From an uncultured Methylococcaceae bacterium (GTDB lineage: Bacteria; Pseudomonadota; Gammaproteobacteria; Methylococcales; Methylomonadaceae): DNA of 39,286 bases. This document shows, in pieces, positions 25,918 to 35,715 of the stretch. The stretch lies in NCBI GenBank assembly GCA_903910205.1, contig CAIVYW010000340.1:1-39286 (forward strand). Reading direction: 5' to 3'. The number at the start of each line of letters is the position of its first letter. Position 1 is the stretch's first letter. The position numbers and the translations under genes were made by a program. Below the pieces are notes generated by a model. It saw nothing but the letters and a program-made list of their open reading frames with translations, was not told where the DNA came from and made no database searches.

Positions 25918-26985
25918 TTATTCCTCCGTAACCTTATTTTCTTCAGCTTGACCATATCCTAAAATAACCCCTCTTAAATTATCTCCAAAGAAAAACATCT
26001 TATTTGATTCAATATCAAATTCTATTGATTTAGCATAAGGTTCAATCATAAGAATGGACGCTATATCAAGACTCATTCCATCAGGAATACCATCGACAAT
26101 ATAAGATGATTCATTACCCACATCAGTAAGATTTGTCACTCTACCTTTATTGAAACAAACTATTCCGTCATCACAGAAAGGTTTTATAGCTTTCAATGCT
26201 TTAAACAAATTCTCTGGAATAGGCCAAGGATTACATTCATTCTTAAATAAGCCTCTATATTCTGGATATACTAGATCAATTGCTTTAGTAACCAAAAAGG
26301 AATTGTCTTCAAAATAGAATGATATAAAGTTTTCAGACGATCCTATACCTTTAATCTCTTTATCTGTTTTAACTAATGCTGTAGAGCATTGTTTATTAAT
26401 AGCTAATTTTCTACCATTAAAGGATTCACCATGCCAAATCTCAATAATGATATTACCGTTTGTAGAAACAGAACTCCCATCTTGTATAAGAATATTAGAA
26501 TATAGTGCGTTATCTTCCGAATCACTAATCAAAGGGTTTAGTATTTTGAAATACTCTTTTAATTTTGTATTAACTATTATTGTATCTATTAAAGGAGTAT
26601 ATAAAAAGACCAGATCGTTTGCGTTAATACAATCAACTATCCCTTTGAACGGTTCTGAATTTATCGCAAGTTGATATTCATTCAACTGAACGATAGACAA
26701 ACCAACAGAACAGTTGTTCAGAGCGTCTAAAAGTTGATATGTGTGTGGGCAAGCGTTCAAGTCTTCCTCAACATTACATGCCATCATAATTGTACCGTTT
26801 GACGCTACGATCCAATTATTTGCAATATAACAATACTGCTGTTCAATTGTTCCGACTCGTTTCTGAGCAGGAAGGATAAAGGTCAGAGCTTTGATAAGGT
26901 TTTCAGCAGGATTACGCTGATCTTTTTTCTTCCTTCTTGCTCGTTTAACTTTAGTTAGAATGGGGATATTATTTTCAGTTTCCAC
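25918..26985 (-). CDS. beta-clamp-like (DnaN-fold-like) replication protein
   Basis: WIVASNGTIMMACNVEEDLNACPHTYQLLDAL...LSIVQLNEYQLAINSEPFKGIVDCI...SSVSTNGNIIIEIWHG resembles phage clamp-like proteins; adjacent to polymerase. Confidence 0.6.
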   Translation of the reverse strand: METENNIPILTKVKRARRKKKDQRNPAENLIKALTFILPAQKRVGTIEQQYCYIANNWIVASNGTIMMACNVEEDLNACPHTYQLLDALNNCSVGLSIVQLNEYQLAINSEPFKGIVDCINANDLVFLYTPLIDTIIVNTKLKEYFKILNPLISDSEDNALYSNILIQDGSSVSTNGNIIIEIWHGESFNGRKLAINKQCSTALVKTDKEIKGIGSSENFISFYFEDNSFLVTKAIDLVYPEYRGLFKNECNPWPIPENLFKALKAIKPFCDDGIVCFNKGRVTNLTDVGNESSYIVDGIPDGMSLDIASILMIEPYAKSIEFDIESNKMFFFGDNLRGVILGYGQAEENKVTEE

Positions 26986-27148
26986 TCTTTAACTCCTTCT
27001 CAACTCTTTTAATACATCTTAAAAGTTCAGCACGAATTTCAATTTGTTTCTCCATTGAACATTCGTTGGCTATTTGTATCCAGTTAGTAACGATAGCTTC
27101 ATTTTCTTTCAATCTCTCTAGTAACCCTTCTAGCATCGGTTTTTTCAT
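26975..27148 (-). CDS. 57-aa hypothetical protein
   Basis: MKKPMLEGLLERLKENEAIVTNWIQIANECSMEKQIEIRAELLRCIKRVEKELKSGN; overlaps both neighbours. Confidence 0.5.
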   Translation of the reverse strand: MKKPMLEGLLERLKENEAIVTNWIQIANECSMEKQIEIRAELLRCIKRVEKELKSGN

Positions 27149-27297
27149 AGCCGTTTATTCCAAAGTTGACGAATATAGCCAATTTTAATTTTAAATCTTC
27201 CAAATTTACCCATACTTCTAATTTCAATAGGACAAGGCCAAATTAATATATTACATATACCTTCAGCTAACATTATTCGTCTTTGTTGTTTAAACAT
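27145..27297 (-). CDS. 50-aa basic hypothetical protein
   Basis: MFKQQRRIMLAEGICNILIWPCPIEIRSMGKFGRFKIKIGYIRQLWNKRL; ATGA overlap. Confidence 0.5.
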   Translation of the reverse strand: MFKQQRRIMLAEGICNILIWPCPIEIRSMGKFGRFKIKIGYIRQLWNKRL

Positions 27298-27299
27298 TT

Positions 27300-27476
27300 T
27301 TAGTCCTCTTTAAATAAAGTATCTATACAATGTTTACATAAACTCATAGGTACATATTCATCTTCACTAGAGTTATATCTTAAACACTTTAATTTTAAAC
27401 CGCACAGCATACATTTTTTCCATTCTATTTCTATTGTAATATCTCTTCCGTAATTATAATCATGTTCTATCTTCAT
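27300..27476 (-). CDS. small zinc-ribbon protein
   Basis: MKIEHDYN...CMLCGLKLKCLRYNSSEDEYVPMSLCKHCIDTL. Confidence 0.6.
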   Translation of the reverse strand: MKIEHDYNYGRDITIEIEWKKCMLCGLKLKCLRYNSSEDEYVPMSLCKHCIDTLFKED

Positions 27477-28089
27477 TTTTAGCCTCTTTAATCTTATCAT
27501 AAATCATTTGTGAACAATGAGCTAATTTTAGCATATCTAGCTTATCTTGTCCATCTCTTGAATTTTTACCAATACGCTTTAAGTATTTTTCAGCTTGACC
27601 TGCTATTTGTTCAACCGTCCAATTTGACATAGGGTCTTCGTATTTATCACCATATTGAGGTATAACATAATTTTCAATATGATTATTAACTATAAAAGCG
27701 AAATTTCTCCATTCGTTAGTTTTTGTTGAACATCTGCTTTCTTTTATAATATCTTCTATTTTAAGAGTAGCTAAGTTATTTAATTCTAGTTCACAATCAA
27801 AACAGGTAACAAAAATTTCGGAATCTTCTAATTTTCTATAGTTTCCTATTCTTTTGATTTCACCACAAACAGTACATTTTACTTTAGGAATTAGTTCTTC
27901 ATCATTAAAACTAGATATTGATTTAAAATCACCTAATTCTAAAATATTATGTTTTTCAACACAGTCATTACAAGTTACAAACTTATTTCCAGCTTTATCA
28001 TATCTAATTAAAAAATGACCAAACTTCTTTTTACAAATTGAACATTCAGAATTATTACCTTCGATAGAAAACAATTTATCAATACTCAT
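27460..28089 (-). CDS. protein with two tandem zinc-ribbon modules
   Basis: CSICKKKFGHFLIRYDKAGNKFVTCNDC and CTVCGEIKRIGNYRKLEDSEIFVTCFDC. Confidence 0.65.
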   Translation of the reverse strand: MSIDKLFSIEGNNSECSICKKKFGHFLIRYDKAGNKFVTCNDCVEKHNILELGDFKSISSFNDEELIPKVKCTVCGEIKRIGNYRKLEDSEIFVTCFDCELELNNLATLKIEDIIKESRCSTKTNEWRNFAFIVNNHIENYVIPQYGDKYEDPMSNWTVEQIAGQAEKYLKRIGKNSRDGQDKLDMLKLAHCSQMIYDKIKEAKNEDRT

Positions 28090-29680
28090 AACCTAACACC
28101 TCTGGATATTTTTTATTAATGTGAACACGAATATTGTTAGGAACTCGTAGTTCGTTAACTCTTTTTAATGCTTCATAAGTAGTTATTGGTGGTTCTTCAT
28201 AATGATGTTGCCGCCACCAATCTCTAGCATGTTTACCAGTTAAACCATTATGCTCCAAACATACCCATTTATTAAACATTTGTAAACCACAAAAGTAAGA
28301 TACTTTAATACTTGGTGGAGAACCTTCTTTAATATGTAAATTATAAATAACTTTATGCACATTAAAATATTCTACAATTGGTGCATTATCTGACTTAATG
28401 AGTTCTGCGAGACTTGCTTTTTTAAATAACTTTGATTCAAATTTAAATTCCGCTCCGCAATTGATACACCACCTTGCGGAAGCATGGTTATAGACTCCAC
28501 ATTCTGGACAAATTCTAATCGGAGCATCCCCCGGACCACCCTTTCCAGGCTTTTTTGGCTTAACTGGATCGTTAATAGGTCCGAGTCTTTTAGTGTTACC
28601 GGCAAAATCGAGTACGAGACAGTTATCTTTTCCATCAGCAGGTCTAGTCCCTCTCCCTAACATTTGTACCCACAATCCAGGTGACATTGTAGCTCGTAAC
28701 ATTCCGATCATGTCTATTTGTGGGCAATCAAAACCAGTTGTTAATTTATTGTTGTTGACCAGAGCATGAATCTCATCGTTTTTATACGCTCTAATTATTT
28801 CATCATTTGTTTCTTTAGATAGTTTAGAGTGGATAGCTACAGCATTGATACCAAAACTTTGAAGCATAGCGGCAACGTGTTCCGAATGTTTAATACCTGC
28901 TGTAAAAACCAGCCATTTCTTCCTATTATATCCGTACTCTATCATTTCCTTTACAGCTGCATATGTAATCTCATCTTTATCAGAAGCTTCTAAAAGTTCT
29001 TTACCATTGAAATCACCTGCTTGTAATGAAAGATTAGATATGTCTATCTCAATTCCTGTTTTCTTTGGAATAAGAGGCGATATAAAACCCTCTACTATTA
29101 ATCTATTAAAAGCGTCTACTCCGGTAATATCATAACAAACATCTGTGAATAAACCTTCATCGACAATCATCCCTTGTTTAAGTCTATAAGGAGTAGCTGT
29201 AAATCCAACAACTTTTAAATTAGGATTTACTTTTAATAACTCATTTATTGTATATTGATACATTGTATCTTCTTTTGGCGATAATAAATGAGCTTCATCT
29301 ATTATGATTATGTCTCTATGCCCAAAAGGATTAATTTCAGCTTTTTTTATTGTTTTTGATACGGATTGAATACCGCCAAATATTATAGGTAAATGAGTGT
29401 TCCTATCATCTAATCCAGCACTATGAATACCTAGAGGTGCTTCATTCCATTGTTTCAGTAACGCCTTACCGTTTTGCTCTATTAGCTCCTTAACATGAGT
29501 CAGCATCATTATCTTTTGATTAGGCCAATTCAGCATAGTTGTCTTTATAAAATCAGCTATACATAAACTTTTACCAGTTCCAGTTGGTAAAGCGCATACG
29601 GGATTTCCTGTTTTTCCTGATCTAAAATAATCAAATATGCTGAAAACACACTCTGATTGATAATACCTTAACTCTAACAT
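28079..29680 (-). CDS. SF2 DEAH-box DNA helicase with C-terminal zinc ribbon
   Basis: LPTGTGKSLCIADF, IIIDEAHLL, GFTATPYRL, QMLGRGTRP; CPECGVYNHASARWCINCG. Confidence 0.92.
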   Translation of the reverse strand: MLELRYYQSECVFSIFDYFRSGKTGNPVCALPTGTGKSLCIADFIKTTMLNWPNQKIMMLTHVKELIEQNGKALLKQWNEAPLGIHSAGLDDRNTHLPIIFGGIQSVSKTIKKAEINPFGHRDIIIIDEAHLLSPKEDTMYQYTINELLKVNPNLKVVGFTATPYRLKQGMIVDEGLFTDVCYDITGVDAFNRLIVEGFISPLIPKKTGIEIDISNLSLQAGDFNGKELLEASDKDEITYAAVKEMIEYGYNRKKWLVFTAGIKHSEHVAAMLQSFGINAVAIHSKLSKETNDEIIRAYKNDEIHALVNNNKLTTGFDCPQIDMIGMLRATMSPGLWVQMLGRGTRPADGKDNCLVLDFAGNTKRLGPINDPVKPKKPGKGGPGDAPIRICPECGVYNHASARWCINCGAEFKFESKLFKKASLAELIKSDNAPIVEYFNVHKVIYNLHIKEGSPPSIKVSYFCGLQMFNKWVCLEHNGLTGKHARDWWRQHHYEEPPITTYEALKRVNELRVPNNIRVHINKKYPEVLGYEY

Positions 29681-30537
29681 TAGTAAATTTTATCCCACTG
29701 TATACAACCTTCGTAAATATATTCTTTTGGAATAGGAGCACTAAACTCGTTACACATCCATTTATCGTCTTCATCTGGAAAAGCATTAACACAAGATCGG
29801 CAATTCCTTTCAATAGGAGCATTATTATGACAAATACCTTTCATTGAGCAGTACCCACACTTATAGAAAGTAGGGTTATCTGATAATCTAGACGGTGCTG
29901 TCGGTGAAAGAATAATTTGTTCGGCTTTTATAATCATGTGTTCGCCCAACTTATGATTAAGCTTAACAAGTTCTAAATACAACGAATCGTCATTTTTATT
30001 AATATTACAGTAACAACAGTATCTTAAATTTCTTTTAAATCCATAGGTACAAGTTTGTGCAAAATGAACATCTTTTGCTAACTGCATACCAACTTTGCCT
30101 AGCTTATCAAATCCAGCACCAGTGCCGTTTGTTTTAAACTCAAATAGTATTTCTTCCTCGATTTCATAATGTTTAGGAAGAAAACCAATACCATCTAGCG
30201 AGCCTCCGAAATGACCCATTACATCTGAAATACGATGTTGTTTACCATCTTCAGTTACATCCGAAATGGTGCAACCTATACCTCTTAACCATTCAAGAAA
30301 ACGGGCTTCTTCTCTATGACCCCGATTAAATAGACGTTGTTTCCTTCCAGTAGTCGGTTCTTGTTTACACCATCTGAAAACAAACCATAAATATCTTTTA
30401 CATTCATTACCTATTAAAGATGCGCCTAGATGATCTCTATGACCTCCGTCATAAGTTGTAACACAATAGTTATCAATATCTTCAAGCATTCTTATTGATA
30501 CTGCTTTTAACATACCTGGATCATCAAGTTTTAACAT
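29680..30537 (-). CDS. Cas4/RecB-like PD-(D/E)XK nuclease with probable Fe-S cluster
   Basis: ASLIGNECKRYLWF...GRKQRLFNRGHREEARF...GGSLDGIGFLP...LFEFKTN...CGYCSMKGIC. Confidence 0.82.
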   Translation of the reverse strand: MLKLDDPGMLKAVSIRMLEDIDNYCVTTYDGGHRDHLGASLIGNECKRYLWFVFRWCKQEPTTGRKQRLFNRGHREEARFLEWLRGIGCTISDVTEDGKQHRISDVMGHFGGSLDGIGFLPKHYEIEEEILFEFKTNGTGAGFDKLGKVGMQLAKDVHFAQTCTYGFKRNLRYCCYCNINKNDDSLYLELVKLNHKLGEHMIIKAEQIILSPTAPSRLSDNPTFYKCGYCSMKGICHNNAPIERNCRSCVNAFPDEDDKWMCNEFSAPIPKEYIYEGCIQWDKIY

Positions 30538-30559
30538 TAAAACTCCTTGTTAAAAACTC

Positions 30560-30713
30560 AGTTAGAGTCCTAACTATTTTTACTTTATATTATGAGGTAT
30601 ACAACTAGTTTCGGAACCATATCAGGTACTTCCCTAACTGAGCTTTAAGAAATGCTACCTTACAGTGTAATTAGCCTGCATGACATAGTTAACTGTAAGG
30701 TAGCCTTAGTTAG
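30560..30713. repeat. intergenic cluster of AGTTAG/CTAACT motifs around a long inverted repeat
   Basis: GCTACCTTACAGT 30654-30666 / ACTGTAAGGTAGC 30692-30704 perfect 13-bp arms; AGTTAG or CTAACT at 30560, 30570, 30634, 30687-30694, 30708. Confidence 0.75.
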
Positions 30714-30731
30714 GAACACCTCAACTATGTT

Positions 30732-31370
30732 TTACTTATTCTGTAGCCAAGGTGGTACAGAACCGGCAGTTTGAGCAGCAGGGGCTTGAGCAGGAGCAGT
30801 AGGCCATGCCTGGGTTTGAGCAGGAGCGCCCTGTTGTGCTGGTGCAGCAGGTTGACCAAATCCGCCAGCAGGGGTAGCTGGTTGCTGGAAAGCGTTCTGT
30901 TCAGGTGGAGCAGCGGGAGCTACAAAACCTTGTGGTGCTTGCTGCTGAACAGGAGCTTTACCAGGTTCGTTACCGTTAATATCAAAAACTTTTGTGACCT
31001 GTGTGTATTCAGGTTTGTCCTTCTGAGGATCGACCTGAACATAGAAAGGTTTGTTATGAAGCTGTTGCATGTCTTGAATAATTGTCGCTGCCATTCCCGT
31101 AACGTGACAGATTGCAGAAAGTTGTTTGTGGGCAATCTCACAAGAGGTTTGACTTTTATTATAAAGATTAAGTCGGTAAACACCAGTTTGGCCTTTCATC
31201 GGACCATCAATAATAGTTAGGTCAAGAACGTGCATATAACTACCATCTTTAGCATTTGTTGCTAAGATTTCGTCACCGTCAATAATAACAGGATGCTTGC
31301 CTACTGGAAGCTGGCTTGCAGATTGATTAGGATCGTGATGGGCAGGGTTAAATGGTTGTTGCAATTGCAT
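30732..31370 (-). CDS. DUF669-type ssDNA-binding protein with P/A/Q-rich tail
   Basis: FNPAHHDPNQSASQLPVGKHPVIIDGDEILATNAKDGSYMHVLDLTIIDGPMKGQTGVYRLNLYN; QPATPAGGFGQPAAPAQQ tail. Confidence 0.82.
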   Translation of the reverse strand: MQLQQPFNPAHHDPNQSASQLPVGKHPVIIDGDEILATNAKDGSYMHVLDLTIIDGPMKGQTGVYRLNLYNKSQTSCEIAHKQLSAICHVTGMAATIIQDMQQLHNKPFYVQVDPQKDKPEYTQVTKVFDINGNEPGKAPVQQQAPQGFVAPAAPPEQNAFQQPATPAGGFGQPAAPAQQGAPAQTQAWPTAPAQAPAAQTAGSVPPWLQNK

Positions 31371-31415
31371 TGTAATACCTCTTTGTTTTTGGTTAATAAA
31401 TGGCGTTATGCCAAG

Positions 31416-31577
31416 TTAGTCTTTTATAAATTCTTCAGTTGTGAATGCACAAACGCCTTCTGTTAACTCAGCACGTGTTTGATCTATCATTATCGCACAA
31501 TGAGGATGACAACTATCGTTCATCCACTTAATGACAGGTTCGGTAACTTCTCTAAATTTCTCTGTGTCTACTTTCAT
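31416..31577 (-). CDS. 53-aa small phage protein
   Basis: MKVDTEKFREVTEPVIKWMNDSCHPHCAIMIDQTRAELTEGVCAFTTEEFIKD. Confidence 0.65.
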   Translation of the reverse strand: MKVDTEKFREVTEPVIKWMNDSCHPHCAIMIDQTRAELTEGVCAFTTEEFIKD

Positions 31578-32251
31578 TCCATCACCTTTTTAAATATTGC
31601 GCCTAAATCAGGCGGTTCGAACTCACTTAAATTACCACTCCTATCTCTTGCTAATGTATCAAACGATTCAATACATCTGAATGCCCTAACAGGTCCGGTT
31701 AATATTCCTGGTATATTCTCTAAACCGAGATGTAAAATTTCATCAAACTGATGTGATGTATAAACGTTTAATTCTTGTCCAGGAAAGTAAGGTCTTTTTC
31801 TTTTTAGAGTGTCGTCTTCTCCTTGTTTAGCAATTAAGTAAATGTGTTTATCAGGAAAAAAATACATCATGTCTAACTTTTCTTTTACTGCTTGAGCCAT
31901 TTCGCCGTAAGCTCTGCGTCTATCTTTATTAATCTTTAGTTCTTTGTTTAGATATATCTCAGCCATTTGACTAACCGAATCTATACCGACTGTATCAAAA
32001 TTCTTAGCTTCATTAGATTTGAAAAACCATTCAAAGAACTCGTTAATTTTTTCAACTGTAAATGCTTCCCACACTGGTACGGTTGTGCAAGAGCGCATAC
32101 TGAGCATTCCGGGTTCAACTACACACATAACTGGTCTAGGGGCGGTTTGGATTAAAGGCGTCTTGCCTGATCCAGGTCCGCCATAAATCACACACTTAGC
32201 ACCAAATCGCCTAGCTAAACTCGATGCTGGTTTAAGGTCTTTCATATTCAT
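31574..32251 (-). CDS. Sak4-like RecA-fold ATPase (AAA_24 type)
   Basis: KCVIYGGPGSGKTPLIQTAP...TVGIDSVSQMAEIYLNKEL...RRAYGEMAQAVKEKLDMMYF. Confidence 0.82.
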   Translation of the reverse strand: MNMKDLKPASSLARRFGAKCVIYGGPGSGKTPLIQTAPRPVMCVVEPGMLSMRSCTTVPVWEAFTVEKINEFFEWFFKSNEAKNFDTVGIDSVSQMAEIYLNKELKINKDRRRAYGEMAQAVKEKLDMMYFFPDKHIYLIAKQGEDDTLKRKRPYFPGQELNVYTSHQFDEILHLGLENIPGILTGPVRAFRCIESFDTLARDRSGNLSEFEPPDLGAIFKKVME

Positions 32252-32253
32252 AA

Positions 32254-32658
32254 CTAAATGTCCTTTGGGATAACAAGTTCTAAACTGGGTGTAGCTGGTT
32301 TAGTTATAATAACCTGATCTATCAAAGTCTTATATTGTTCATCGAGTTTCTTGTATTCAGATACAGACAGTTCTGGTTTATATTTGATAAGTCTTTCTGC
32401 TATGTATTCACCTTCAGGACCAAGTTTTTCAATCATACTTAAAACAGTATCCAACTCTTCTTTGCTTCTAAAAGAATATGTTGTTTTGAAAACAGCTTTG
32501 AGCTTATAGCCACCACCAAGGTCAATATTTTGTGTCCCTTCAATCGGTGTAAAATCCGTTTTAATAATCTCGTTTCTCAGTTCCATTTCAAGAACTTTAA
32601 GGCGAGCGAGTTCCTTTTTAGCTTTATCCCATTCAAGGATAAGTTCATCTCTAGTCAT
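32254..32658 (-). CDS. hypothetical phage protein next to Sak4
   Basis: 134-aa ORF, coiled-coil N-terminus. Confidence 0.6.
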   Translation of the reverse strand: MTRDELILEWDKAKKELARLKVLEMELRNEIIKTDFTPIEGTQNIDLGGGYKLKAVFKTTYSFRSKEELDTVLSMIEKLGPEGEYIAERLIKYKPELSVSEYKKLDEQYKTLIDQVIITKPATPSLELVIPKDI

Positions 32659-33038
32659 TATCTTTCCTCCTTTAAATTAGTCTCTAATCGAAGCAATTTG
32701 ACTTGTTTATAATTCTCTACCAAATCTTCACCTGCTTCATTATTAACTATTAACTTCATTTGTGCAAGCATTATTTCAACATCAGCAAGTTCAGAAGCAA
32801 CATCGTCGAGCGTTCCTCTACCTCTATTAAAATAGTGCATAACCTCAACAATAGCTTCAGCACATTCTTCAACGAAAACTCTACTCTGAGTATTTATACC
32901 GTAAGTTTTAATAGCTGTTTCATATATCTTATTTTCAGTTATGGGTCCGGTATGTATTCTAATACCACCATAACCTAATTTAATATCGTCTGTATCATTT
33001 AAAATTTCATCTATAGTTTTTACTTTATTTAATTCCAT
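32658..33038 (-). CDS. MazG-like nucleotide pyrophosphohydrolase-like protein
   Basis: VFVEECAEAIVEVMHYFNRGRGTLDDVASELADVEIMLAQMK (EExxE...ExxD); start MELNKV with AGAGG ribosome-binding site. Confidence 0.72.
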   Translation of the reverse strand: MELNKVKTIDEILNDTDDIKLGYGGIRIHTGPITENKIYETAIKTYGINTQSRVFVEECAEAIVEVMHYFNRGRGTLDDVASELADVEIMLAQMKLIVNNEAGEDLVENYKQVKLLRLETNLKEER

Positions 33039-33206
33039 TTTAATAACCTCTTTAAAGTTTATATTTTTGTTTCGTGACTCCTTTTTACTTTGTATCGAGA
33101 AGAGAGTCAAGAAAAAAATGTAACCAAATTATTCTTGCGGAAACTCAGGTTTACGAATATGGTGTCTCAAGTTCAAAGTTCCATTTTAACTCAAAGGTAT
33201 AGAAAA

Positions 33207-33416
33207 ATGAAGATAAAACCAACACTTATGGAAGAAACAAAGAAGCTATTGTTGACTCGATCAATAACTATAACTACCGAAATGATCGCTAAAGAAGTAG
33301 GGAAAACAAGACAATGGGTAAATAAATTTGGAGCAGGTCTTATAGCTGATCCTAGTGTTAACGCTATCGAAAAGATGAATATTTATCTTAAATCGGTGCT
33401 TAACAATGATAGATAA
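33207..33416 (+). CDS. HTH DNA-binding regulator
   Basis: MKIKPTLMEETKKLLLTRSITITTEMIAKEVGKTRQWVNKFGAGLIADPSVNAIEKMNIYLKSVL. Confidence 0.7.
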   Translation: MKIKPTLMEETKKLLLTRSITITTEMIAKEVGKTRQWVNKFGAGLIADPSVNAIEKMNIYLKSVLNNDR

Positions 33417-35712
33417 CATTCCAGCTATTTTTAAAGGTTACGCTCAATGGATAGTCTGGACCCTTGAAATAGCAGGAGGTGATAAACCAACAAAAGTACC
33501 ATACTGCCCACAAACAGGTAAACACGCATCTGTTACTGATCCCTCAACCTGGACAACTTTTGAAACAGCACTGAGCGTTTTTAAATGGGGTGGATATTCA
33601 GGAGTTGGTTTTGTATTGACTGAAAACGATCCTTTTTCCTGTATTGATTTAGATGATACTAAAGGGAACAATATCAGTACCAATAGACAGATGGAAGTGT
33701 ACCGGAATTTTATCACATATACAGAGCGTTCACCATCTGGAACTGGAGCGCATTTGTGGGTATTAGGTTCAGTGCCATCAGGAAGAAAACGATCCAGTAT
33801 TGAAATATATTCTAATCTTAGATTTATGACAATGACAGGTGATGTTATCCGTGATGAACCTATAAAAGATTACGATATAGAGCTTAATTATCTTTGGGGT
33901 CAAATGTCCAAAGGCGGTATTGCTCAAATCGTTTATGCTGGTTTATCCGATCAAAAAGAAACAGACGATGATGTTATAGTTAAAGCATTAAATGCTAATA
34001 ACGGTCAAAAGTTTAAGACGTTGTTAAATGGCGATTGGACAACTTTATATCAATCGCAGTCAGAAGCAGACTTTGCATTTATTGATATTTTAGCGTTCTA
34101 TACACAAAATAGAAAACAGATAGAGCGTATTTTTCATTTGTATATGCTTGGTCAAAGGAAAAAAGCAAAACGTATAGACTACCTCAATTGGATGATTAAT
34201 AAATCCTTTGATCGTATGCTACCTCCGGTAGATATTGAAGGATTACAGAATAAATTGCAGGAAGCAATCGAAACAAGAGTAAAAGATAGTGAGTTTACTA
34301 AGAAATTGAACGGTAAAAAGGTAGAAAGTCTAGATGAAACATTTGTTCCAGATCGTGAAATTTATTCAGCACCTCCAGGCTTAGTTGGTGACATAGCTCG
34401 ATTCATCTACGATCAAGCACCTAGACCTGTACCAGAAATAGCTTTAGTTGGTGCAATAGGGCTTATATCAGGAATTGTTGGCAGAGCGTATAACATAGCT
34501 GGTTTAGGCTTGAATCAATATATACTCCTGCTTGGTAATACCGGAGTCGGAAAGGAAGCAATAGCGTCTGGTGTATCAAAATTGATGCAGAGCGTTATCA
34601 AAACTGTCCCTGCTGCTGGTGATTTTATCGGTCCTGGCGAGATTGCATCAAGCGGAGCATTAATCAAATATATGGCTAATACTGCAAAATCATTTGTATC
34701 AATATTCGGTGAAGTTGGTCTATTTATTCAAGAGTTATCATCAAATAACAATAACCCTGTTAAAGTTGGATTGAAGAAACTCATTCTTGATCTATATAAT
34801 AAAAGTGGTGAAGGTCAAGTATTAAGACCCTCTATCTATTCTGATAGAGAAAAGAATACATTAGCTGTTCAATCTCCTGCTTTTACAATATGCGGTGAGT
34901 CAACTCCTGAAGAATTTTATAAAATGCTTGATGAAGGAATGATTAATAACGGTTTATTGCCTCGTTTTACAATAGTTGAGTATTACGGTAAGCGTCCAGA
35001 GCTATCTAAAACCCACATGCACGTTCATCCATCGTTTGATTTGATTGATAAACTTGCTACTTTATGTGGGCATTGTATCATGTTGAATAGTCAAAATAAA
35101 GCTATTCAATGTAAAATGGATGATGAATCGCAACAGTTATTTGATACGTTTGACAGATATTGTGACGATAGCATTAACAGTGCAGAGCGTGAAGTAAAAC
35201 GTAATCTATGGAATAGAGGCCATGTTAAATCACTCAAATTAGCTGCTATAATTGCAGTCGGTATCAATCCATACGATCCCACAATAACACTTGAGATAGC
35301 TAAATGGAGCATAAAAATAGTTAAGGCCGATATAGGTAATCTATTAACTCGATTCGAATCTGGTCAGATTGGGCAGGAAGTCAATGATGAATCAACTCAA
35401 CAGGTTCTTACTATAAAAGCAATTCATAAATATGTTACAAGTCCTTGGGAAGCTGTAGAGCGTTACAAGACCGGAGCTAAAACACTTCACGATAATAAAA
35501 TAATCCCCTATTCATATTTACAAAAACAATTGTATCAGAAAAAAGAGTTCAAGAAAGATCGTAGAGGACCGAATGATGCAATTAAAAAGGTACTTAAAAC
35601 ATTATGTGATACTGGCGATATTCAAGAAGTAGGTCGAGGACAATTGCAACGGGATCATGGGACCGGAGCTTTGTGTTACATGGTAGCTATACCTGGAACG
35701 TTTGGAATTTAA
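33406..35712 (+). CDS. AEP (PrimPol-type) primase fused to DUF3987-like helicase
   Basis: YAQWIVWTLE...KVPYCPQTG...GVGFVLTENDPFSCIDLDDTKG...ERSPSGTGAHLWV; Walker A LLGNTGVGKEAIASG; FGEVGLFI. Confidence 0.85.
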   Translation: MIDNIPAIFKGYAQWIVWTLEIAGGDKPTKVPYCPQTGKHASVTDPSTWTTFETALSVFKWGGYSGVGFVLTENDPFSCIDLDDTKGNNISTNRQMEVYRNFITYTERSPSGTGAHLWVLGSVPSGRKRSSIEIYSNLRFMTMTGDVIRDEPIKDYDIELNYLWGQMSKGGIAQIVYAGLSDQKETDDDVIVKALNANNGQKFKTLLNGDWTTLYQSQSEADFAFIDILAFYTQNRKQIERIFHLYMLGQRKKAKRIDYLNWMINKSFDRMLPPVDIEGLQNKLQEAIETRVKDSEFTKKLNGKKVESLDETFVPDREIYSAPPGLVGDIARFIYDQAPRPVPEIALVGAIGLISGIVGRAYNIAGLGLNQYILLLGNTGVGKEAIASGVSKLMQSVIKTVPAAGDFIGPGEIASSGALIKYMANTAKSFVSIFGEVGLFIQELSSNNNNPVKVGLKKLILDLYNKSGEGQVLRPSIYSDREKNTLAVQSPAFTICGESTPEEFYKMLDEGMINNGLLPRFTIVEYYGKRPELSKTHMHVHPSFDLIDKLATLCGHCIMLNSQNKAIQCKMDDESQQLFDTFDRYCDDSINSAEREVKRNLWNRGHVKSLKLAAIIAVGINPYDPTITLEIAKWSIKIVKADIGNLLTRFESGQIGQEVNDESTQQVLTIKAIHKYVTSPWEAVERYKTGAKTLHDNKIIPYSYLQKQLYQKKEFKKDRRGPNDAIKKVLKTLCDTGDIQEVGRGQLQRDHGTGALCYMVAIPGTFGI

Positions 35713-35715
35713 CCA

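Noticed and set aside
30771-31220. 149-aa plus-strand ORF opposite the DUF669 gene
   Set aside because: Shadow of the Pro/Ala/Gln-rich tail of the ssDNA-binding protein.
33038-33207. Short TGACTC/GAGTCA palindrome and TTGCGG-N17-TATGGT in the divergent region
   Set aside because: Probably an ordinary divergent promoter/operator; matches are too weak to claim specifically.
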